From: Pseudomonadota bacterium
GTDB lineage: Bacteria > Pseudomonadota > Alphaproteobacteria > Rhizobiales > Xanthobacteraceae
NCBI GenBank assembly: GCA_023431725.1
Contig: JAEYVN010000280.1
Coordinates: 1-12,317 of the forward strand
DNA length: 12,317 bases
Direction: 5' to 3'
The notes below the pieces were generated by a model. It saw only the letters and a list, made by a program, of their open reading frames with translations, was not told the DNA's origin and did no database searches. Positions 8,601 through 12,317 of the stretch are shown here, one piece after another; position 1 is the first letter of the stretch; the number at the start of each line of letters is the position of its first letter. A program made the translations under genes and the position numbers.

Positions 8601-8987
8601 TTATTCCTCTTCGTCCGGCTGGGCTTCAGGCGGCGTAAGCCCTTCGAGGCCACGCAGGAGCTCTTCTTCGCTCATGTGCTCCATCGCAACGTCCATGTCA
8701 TCGGCATCTGCCGATCCTGACGTGCCGATCAGCGGCGCCTCTGCTTCCGGCTCATCAACTTCCACATACTTCTGCAGCGAGTGGATCAGATCTTCCTTCA
8801 GGTCGCCTGGAGAGATGGTCGTCTCGGCGATCTCGCGGAGCGCGACGACCGGATTCTTGTCATTGTCCCGATCAACAGTGATCTGCGAACCGGACGACAC
8901 CAAACGGGCGCGATGACTTGCCAGCAGGACGAGCTCGAAGCGGTTCTCGACCTTATCAATGCAGTCTTCTACGGTGACACGGGCCAT
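8601..8987 (-). CDS. rpoZ: DNA-directed RNA polymerase omega subunit
   Basis: Omega helps fold and assemble the beta' subunit of RNA polymerase; in E. coli it also forms part of a ppGpp-binding site. The product is 128 residues. The conserved core is at the N-terminus: [20 protein letters not shown] followed by [13 protein letters not shown], then [11 protein letters not shown]. From ~75 the tail is strongly acidic (many Glu/Asp, ending DEEE), as is usual in alphaproteobacterial omega. AAGGAG lies 10 bases before the ATG. A candidate promoter lies upstream and a strong terminator just downstream, so it is probably monocistronic. Its placement beside rsh links the alarmone enzyme with a polymerase subunit, a widespread arrangement. 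Confidence 0.97.
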   Translation of the reverse strand: MARVTVEDCIDKVENRFELVLLASHRARLVSSGSQITVDRDNDKNPVVALREIAETTISPGDLKEDLIHSLQKYVEVDEPEAEAPLIGTSGSADADDMDVAMEHMSEEELLRGLEGLTPPEAQPDEEE

Positions 8988-9037
8988 GGGCTCGTCACTC
9001 CTTGAATCTCGGGTTATTCACCTGGAAATTAGGCATG

Positions 9038-9066
9038 TTGGTAGCCCTGTGCCCCCGAATCCGCAA
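9038..9066 (-). promoter_or_regulatory. Candidate promoter for rpoZ
   Basis: On the minus strand TTGCGG (9061-9066) and TACCAA (9038-9043) are separated by 17 bp, with GC preceding the -10 (GCTACCAA). This matches the arrangement seen before lepB. Predicted initiation near 9031 would give a leader of about 43 nt before the rpoZ ATG, with AAGGAG inside it. Inference from sequence only. Confidence 0.42.
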
Positions 9067-9090
9067 GAAATAATTTAGGCTCAAGCAGTT

Positions 9091-9102
9091 GGCTAATTAG
9101 CC
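9091..9102. promoter_or_regulatory. Perfect 12-bp palindrome, candidate operator
   Basis: GGCTAATTAGCC is an exact inverted repeat with no spacer, in the AT-rich middle of the rpoZ/NYN intergenic region. It lies about 25 bp upstream of the proposed rpoZ -35 and could bind a dimeric regulator. No binding protein can be named. Confidence 0.35.
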
Positions 9103-9161
9103 TTGGACGGCTCATTTCGTCCCTTGCTAACGAACAAAGTATTAACACTTGTTAGGGAACA

Positions 9162-9200
9162 AAGCTGCCCATTGTGTTTAGTGTGTATGGTCGGCAGCTT
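9162..9200 (+). repeat. 8-bp perfect inverted repeat in the NYN gene leader
   Basis: AAGCTGCC (9162-9169) and GGCAGCTT (9193-9200) are perfect complements separated by 23 nt. In a rightward transcript they could pair as a stem. No T-run follows, so it is not a canonical terminator. Confidence 0.4.
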
Positions 9201-9233
9201 CCTGGCGCATTTTGGTTTTGGCTTTCAGAACGT

Positions 9234-9254
9234 CGCGTTTAAGCCGCAAACGCG
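9234..9254 (+). repeat. 7-bp hairpin in the NYN gene leader
   Basis: CGCGTTT (9234-9240) and AAACGCG (9248-9254) are perfect complements around a 7-nt loop (AAGCCGC), about 58 bp before the NYN start codon. No T-run follows. A 5'-leader structure affecting mRNA stability or translation is possible, but chance cannot be excluded. Confidence 0.4.
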
Positions 9255-9311
9255 CCACTTTGCAATCGCCGCGAGCGCTCCGTCATCGAACAGCGAGGAT
9301 ATGACTACCTA

Positions 9312-9965
9312 ATGGCATCGAATCTGGAAAAGACAGCCCTGTTTATCGATGGGGCAAATCTTTACGCGACAGCAAAATCTCTAGGTTTTGATATTGATTA
9401 CAAGCGTTTGCTGCGCGAGTTCCAGTCTCGCGGCTATCTCCTGCGCGCTTTTTACTACACGGCCGTCATCGAGGATCAGGAATACTCCTCCATTCGCCCG
9501 CTGATCGACTGGCTGGACTACAACGGCTACACGGTGGTGACTAAGGCCACAAAAGAATTTGTCGATCAGACCGGCCGCCGCAAGGTGAAGGGCAACATGG
9601 ATATCGAACTTGCCGTCGATGCCATGGAACTGGCCGGCTCGATAGACCACATGGTATTGTTTTCCGGAGACGGTGATTTTCGCTCGTTGATCGAAGCCAT
9701 GCAACGGCGCGGGGTTCGCGTGACGGTCGTATCGACCATGTCGTCGCAGCCACCGATGGTGGCTGACGAATTGCGCCGCCAAGCCGACGAATTTATCGAC
9801 ATCATACAATTGCAGAACAAAATTGGCCGCGACCCCAACGAGCGCGCGCCGGTCCGTGAAGCGCGCGACGCGCGGGAGCCCCGCCAGCACACGCCGCAGT
9901 TCCTCCAACGGCCAGCGTCGCAGCGGGCTACGATCGGCTACGATGGTGACGACATCGAGGACTGA
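9312..9965 (+). CDS. NYN-domain (LabA/DUF88-type) putative nuclease
   Basis: NYN domains share a PIN-like fold, and several are metal-dependent RNases; the role of this widespread alphaproteobacterial member is, to my knowledge, unsettled. The product is 217 residues. Acidic positions expected of the active site are present: ALFIDGANLY (D13, N16), GNMDIELAVDAM (D97), and LFSGDGDF (D120, D122). The domain covers ~1-170; the remaining tail is charged, low-complexity and rich in Arg, Glu, Pro and Asp, possibly an RNA- or protein-contacting segment. No signal peptide or membrane segment is seen, so it is likely cytoplasmic. GAGGA lies 12 bases before the ATG, rather far; an ATG ACT ACC TAA element in between overlaps the start as TAATG. 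It overlaps the downstream uracil-DNA glycosylase by 23 nt. Its start is supported by homologue-like wording from residue 1. Confidence 0.92.
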   Translation: MASNLEKTALFIDGANLYATAKSLGFDIDYKRLLREFQSRGYLLRAFYYTAVIEDQEYSSIRPLIDWLDYNGYTVVTKATKEFVDQTGRRKVKGNMDIELAVDAMELAGSIDHMVLFSGDGDFRSLIEAMQRRGVRVTVVSTMSSQPPMVADELRRQADEFIDIIQLQNKIGRDPNERAPVREARDAREPRQHTPQFLQRPASQRATIGYDGDDIED

Positions 9966-10635
9966 GGACCCGGCTTTCATCCGCGATAGTGGCAAGCCGG
10001 GACGCGATTGTCCCCTCTGCCCTCGCCTGGTCGATTTCCGGATCAAATGGCGTGATGAAGAGCCTGGATGGTTTAATGCACCGGTCGCTTCGTTCGGCCC
10101 CGCTTCTGCGCGGCTGTTGATCGTTGGCCTCGCGCCCGGTCTGCAGGGCGCGAACCGGACGGGCCGGCCCTTCACTGGCGATTATGCCGGCGAACTCCTC
10201 TATCAAACACTTGTGCAATATGGCTTTGCTCGCGGACATTTCGAAGCGCGCGTCGACGATCAACTCGAACTCATCGATGCGCGGGTGACAAATGCTGTGC
10301 GATGTGTCCCACCAGAAAACAAACCAACAACAATCGAGATTACAACTTGCCGATCATTTCTCGACGCGACGATCCGCGAGATGAGAGATCTGCAGGCCAT
10401 CGTTGCGCTCGGGCGCATCGCGCATGACGCTGTTGTCACCGCGTTGGGATTTCGGAAATCAGCCGTAAAGTTCGCTCACGGCGCCAAGAACAGCGTTGGA
10501 AATATTGTGCTTTTCGATAGCTACCATTGCTCGCGCTACAACACGAACACTGGCGTTTTAACGCCGAAGATGTTTCGTGACGTATTCACCAATGTGCGGC
10601 ATTTTTTGAACGAACAACAGCGTTGTTCGGCGTAA
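9943..10635 (+). CDS. Uracil-DNA glycosylase, family 5 (UdgB) type with Fe-S cysteines
   Basis: This enzyme type removes uracil, and in family 5 other deaminated bases, from DNA to start base-excision repair. The product is 230 residues. Seen: a CPLCPR pair (C23, C26) plus C121 and C136 (NAVRCVPPENKPT...C), the four cysteines expected to hold a 4Fe-4S cluster. Motif A is GLAPGLQGANRTGRPFTGD (62-80), and the C-terminal motif is SYHCSRYNTNTG (193-204). The GLAP...GANRTGR wording is that of family 5, not family 4 (which has GEAPG). The ATG at 9943 lies within the NYN gene with no clear Shine-Dalgarno sequence, so translation is probably coupled. Upstream in-frame codons (from 9823) translate to low-complexity sequence inside the NYN gene and are excluded. 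It converges on the XRE gene, 38 bp away. Confidence 0.93.
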   Translation: MVTTSRTEDPAFIRDSGKPGRDCPLCPRLVDFRIKWRDEEPGWFNAPVASFGPASARLLIVGLAPGLQGANRTGRPFTGDYAGELLYQTLVQYGFARGHFEARVDDQLELIDARVTNAVRCVPPENKPTTIEITTCRSFLDATIREMRDLQAIVALGRIAHDAVVTALGFRKSAVKFAHGAKNSVGNIVLFDSYHCSRYNTNTGVLTPKMFRDVFTNVRHFLNEQQRCSA

Positions 10636-10664
10636 CGCATATTCTCGTCAATATGGACCAAGTA

Positions 10665-10683
10665 TCATCCCGACTAGGGATGA
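10665..10683. repeat. Hairpin at the convergent gene junction
   Basis: TCATCCC (10665-10671) and GGGATGA (10677-10683) form a 7-bp stem with a 5-nt loop that contains the stop codon of the XRE gene. It could slow or end transcription between two convergent genes, but neither strand shows a U-tract, so a terminator call is weak. Confidence 0.3.
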
Positions 10684-10988
10684 CGTTGCGGCCGCGGCAA
10701 TACGACAATTTTGAAGCCGCCCGACTGATGTATTTCGAAAGACACGCCCTCGTCTCTCAAGACTTCTTCAATCGCAACCGCTGTTGATCTGCGGATATCA
10801 ACGTTCGCCTGCTCAAGCCGATTGATTGAGCGCTGCGTCACTCCGACCCGCTGTCCAAGTTCAGCCTGACTCCACCCAAGCAGAGCCCTTGCCGCTCGCA
10901 CCTTGGCTGCAAAATCACGTCTCTCCTGGTTGACCGATCGAACGTTCGGGACAACGGAAAACTTTGCTTGTCGGTTGTCACCGATCAT
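10674..10988 (-). CDS. XRE-family helix-turn-helix transcriptional regulator
   Basis: A 104-residue Cro/CI-type DNA-binding protein. The helix-turn-helix lies at ~26-77 and reads KVRAARALLGWSQAELGQRVGVTQRSINRLEQ in outline (W39-S40-Q41-A42-E43-L44 in the first helix, T51-Q52-R53-S54-I55 in the recognition helix). The C-terminus (GVSFEIHQSGGFKIVVLPRP) has a short Gly-Gly-Phe-Lys element common in small rhizobial XRE proteins. About 24 polar residues precede the fold. GAGG four bases before the ATG supports the start. It is divergent from the integrase across 173 bp and has a 9-bp direct repeat just upstream of its start, suggesting it controls itself and perhaps the integrase. Target genes cannot be read from sequence. 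Confidence 0.9.
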   Translation of the reverse strand: MIGDNRQAKFSVVPNVRSVNQERRDFAAKVRAARALLGWSQAELGQRVGVTQRSINRLEQANVDIRRSTAVAIEEVLRDEGVSFEIHQSGGFKIVVLPRPQRHP

Positions 10989-11004
10989 ACCGCCTCACTT
11001 CCGA

Positions 11005-11034
11005 TGTCCGCATTTACGACACATCTGTCCGCAT
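11005..11034. promoter_or_regulatory. Paired 9-bp direct repeat, candidate operator of the XRE regulator
   Basis: TGTCCGCAT occurs at 11005-11013 and 11026-11034, exactly 21 bp apart, close to two DNA helical turns, so both copies face the same side. They lie 17-46 bp upstream of the XRE start codon. Placement fits binding by the adjacent regulator (autoregulation); this is inference. Confidence 0.42.
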
Positions 11035-11079
11035 GAGCGACGCGCAATTCGTCACACACGACATAGTTGTCATCTAAAA

Positions 11080-11130
11080 TGTTCTTTTGAAAACAATGAC
11101 TTGACGACCAAATGTCCTTTGTTGTGACAT
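11080..11130 (+). promoter_or_regulatory. Candidate integrase control region
   Basis: An imperfect 16-bp palindrome, TGTTCTTTTGAAAACA (11080-11095), is followed by TTGACG (11101-11106), a good -35. The best -10 is TGACAT (11125-11130) at 18 bp, which is poor. Initiation near 11137 would give a short leader to the integrase ATG at 11162. The stretch is AT-rich relative to its flanks. A promoter is plausible but unproven. Confidence 0.3.
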
Positions 11131-11161
11131 AAGCTTCGTCAAAAAAGCGTTGTTGAGTTTT

Positions 11162-12317
11162 ATGCCGAAAGCCGCCCTCACCCGATCGTTTGTAGAACGA
11201 GCGACCTGCAACCCGGGCAGAGCCAAGGTTGATTATTTCGATTCCGACCAGCGCGGCTTCATGCTCGAAGTCCGGCAATCCGGCGGGAAGACTTTCTACC
11301 AGCGTTACACCGACGAACGAGGTCGTGAGCGGCAATACAAAATTGGTCCCGCCGATACGATTACGCTCGATCAAGCGCGAAAAAAGGCGCGCGTCGTTCT
11401 CGCGCAAGCAGTTTTGGGAGATGACCCGCAAGCTCGCCGACGTGAACTGCGCGAAATTCCAACTCTTGCAGAACTCGTCCGAGACCGGTATCTGCCGCAT
11501 GTCCAAGCGTACAAACGCAGCTGGAAAACGGACGAAGCCGTGTTCCGCGTGCATATCCTTCCCGTTCTCGGCGCGCGCCACCTCGATGAGATCACAGGCG
11601 ATGCTGTTGCAGATCTGATGCAGCGCATGCGGGACCAGGGTTACGCGAGCGGCACCATCAATCGCGTACTGATCATCATTCGCTTCATCTTCAACCTCGC
11701 CCGCAAATGGAAGATTCCCGGCGTCAAGGAAAACCCCACCTTCGGGCTGAACACGGCCCCGGACGTCCAGCGGGATCGCTTTCTGTCGCCCGAAGAAACG
11801 CAACGGCTGATCGCGTCGATCAATGTCGATGAAAATCGCAGCGCCGCTCAGACAATCATGCTGCTGTTGCTGACCGGTGCACGACGCAACGAGGTCTCGC
11901 ACGCAAAGTGGGACTACGTGGACTGGGAGCGGCGAACGCTTCTGGTGCCGATTTCCAAGACAGGGCGGCCGCGCGTGATCGCCTTGAACGGACGCGCGAT
12001 GGCGCTGCTGCGCGCCATCCCCAAACTTGACGACAACCCGTATATTTTTCCCTCGCCGATTACAGGGCGCCCCTGCCCGTCCCTTCACTTTCCCTGGACC
12101 CGCATCAAGGACCGCGCCGGTCTTGATGGGGTGCGCCTGCACGACCTGCGTCACTCGTTCGCCAGCTTCCTGGTGAACGAAGGTGTCTCTCTCTATGTGG
12201 TGCAGGGATTGCTCGGGCATACGCAGCCGCGCACGACACAGCGATACGCTCACCTTGCCCAGCACACGCTCAACAATGCAGCTGAAGTCGTTGCTCAGGT
12301 GATCGGCGGAGCTACGC
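11162..12317 (+). CDS. Tyrosine-recombinase integrase with N-terminal arm-binding domain (cut by window edge)
   Basis: A site-specific integrase of the phage/island type. About 385 codons are open to the window end with no stop reached. Residues ~1-95 look like a DUF4102-type arm-DNA-binding domain (VDYFDSDQRGFMLEVRQSGG, then KTFYQRY, LDQARKKARVVL). A core-binding SAM-like domain follows (~100-200; LAELVRDRYLPHVQAYKRSW, INRVLIIIRFIFNLARKW). The catalytic domain has R241 (LLTGARRNEV), K266 (SKTGRPR), H327 and R330 (LHDLRHSF), H353 (LLGHTQ) and nucleophile Y362 (TQRYAHL). All are present, so it looks functional if the 3' end is intact. No strong Shine-Dalgarno sequence precedes the ATG. Its position beyond conserved core genes suggests the edge of an integrated element to the right. 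No tRNA or att repeat is visible inside the window. Confidence 0.93.
   Translation, partial: MPKAALTRSFVERATCNPGRAKVDYFDSDQRGFMLEVRQSGGKTFYQRYTDERGRERQYKIGPADTITLDQARKKARVVLAQAVLGDDPQARRRELREIPTLAELVRDRYLPHVQAYKRSWKTDEAVFRVHILPVLGARHLDEITGDAVADLMQRMRDQGYASGTINRVLIIIRFIFNLARKWKIPGVKENPTFGLNTAPDVQRDRFLSPEETQRLIASINVDENRSAAQTIMLLLLTGARRNEVSHAKWDYVDWERRTLLVPISKTGRPRVIALNGRAMALLRAIPKLDDNPYIFPSPITGRPCPSLHFPWTRIKDRAGLDGVRLHDLRHSFASFLVNEGVSLYVVQGLLGHTQPRTTQRYAHLAQHTLNNAAEVVAQVIGGAT

Larger units (their letters stand above)
8988..9311. other. Divergent intergenic region between rpoZ and the NYN gene
   Basis: This 324-bp gene-poor stretch separates divergent genes. It holds a candidate rpoZ promoter, a 12-bp palindrome, an 8-bp direct repeat (GAACAAAG at 9132-9139 and 9157-9164), and two inverted repeats in the likely leader of the NYN gene, each listed separately. 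It is visibly richer in A and T than the flanking genes between about 9065 and 9185. I find no tRNA or recognisable small RNA and no strong rightward promoter. A TTG-initiated 69-codon reading frame (9103-9312) is open across it but has no protein-like features. Confidence 0.7.

Noticed and set aside
8988..9311. Small RNA or tRNA gene in the rpoZ-NYN gap
   Set aside because: No cloverleaf, T-loop signature or promoter-terminator pair could be found; the hairpins lack terminator T-runs.
9103..9312. TTG-initiated 69-codon frame before the NYN gene
   Set aside because: It uses a rare start with no Shine-Dalgarno sequence and runs through the inverted repeats. The only reason to note it is that it ends as TAATG on the NYN start.
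9301..9312. Three-codon ORF (ATG ACT ACC TAA) coupled to the NYN start
   Set aside because: GAGG is only two bases before its ATG, too close for efficient initiation; it is probably an accident of the leader, though the TAATG overlap is noted in the gene entry.
9381..10175. Minus-strand open reading frame of 264 codons opposite the NYN and glycosylase genes
   Set aside because: Antisense to two genes with intact conserved motifs; the translation has no protein-family signal.
10636..11161. Attachment site or tRNA target for the integrase inside the window
   Set aside because: No tRNA-like sequence or long direct repeat is visible; the 9-bp repeat lies at the regulator start and fits an operator better than an att core.
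10985..12265. Minus-strand open reading frame of 426 codons opposite the integrase
   Set aside because: It is antisense to a clearly recognisable tyrosine recombinase with all catalytic residues. Its translation shows no family motifs and is rich in His, Arg and Gln, as expected of a GC-rich shadow frame.

Overview
The window reads as a conserved chromosomal block of an alphaproteobacterium, most likely of the order Hyphomicrobiales (Rhizobiales) and close to the Bradyrhizobium/Rhodopseudomonas/Afipia group. I infer this from the gene order rpoZ-rsh-pdxJ-acpS-lepB-rnc-era-recO-parC, the wording of the encoded proteins and the GC-rich codon use. The last ~1.6 kb at the right edge looks accessory: a small XRE-type regulator faces away from a tyrosine-recombinase integrase that runs off the window.

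Layout. Positions 1-8987 hold leftward (minus-strand) housekeeping genes: rpoZ (RNA polymerase omega), a strong intrinsic terminator, then rsh (long (p)ppGpp synthetase/hydrolase), pdxJ (vitamin B6), acpS (ACP phosphopantetheinyl transferase), lepB (signal peptidase I), rnc (RNase III), era (ribosome-assembly GTPase), recO (recombination mediator) and the N-terminal ~461 codons of parC (topoisomerase IV subunit A). Successive genes overlap by 4 or 8 nt (rsh/pdxJ, pdxJ/acpS, lepB/rnc, rnc/era), which points to translational coupling. Candidate promoters of similar form (TTGC-type -35, 17-bp spacer) precede rpoZ, rsh and lepB, suggesting three transcription units: rpoZ; rsh-pdxJ-acpS; lepB-rnc-era-recO, possibly reading into parC.

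Positions 8988-9311 are a 324-bp divergent intergenic region with several symmetric sequences and no convincing RNA gene. From 9312 the plus strand carries a NYN/LabA-type putative nuclease, overlapped by 23 nt by a family 5-type uracil-DNA glycosylase. The glycosylase converges on the XRE regulator (10674-10988, minus). A 173-bp control region then separates the regulator from the integrase (11162 to the window end).

Functionally the block links ppGpp signalling (rsh, with rpoZ alongside), cofactor supply, protein export, RNA processing and ribosome assembly, and DNA maintenance. I see no clearly new multi-gene system. The items most worth checking are the His-Glu variant of the hydrolase motif in Rsh, the loss of cysteines in its C-terminal regulatory domain, the symmetric elements in the two divergent intergenic regions, the overlapping NYN-nuclease/uracil-glycosylase pair, and the likely island edge on the right.
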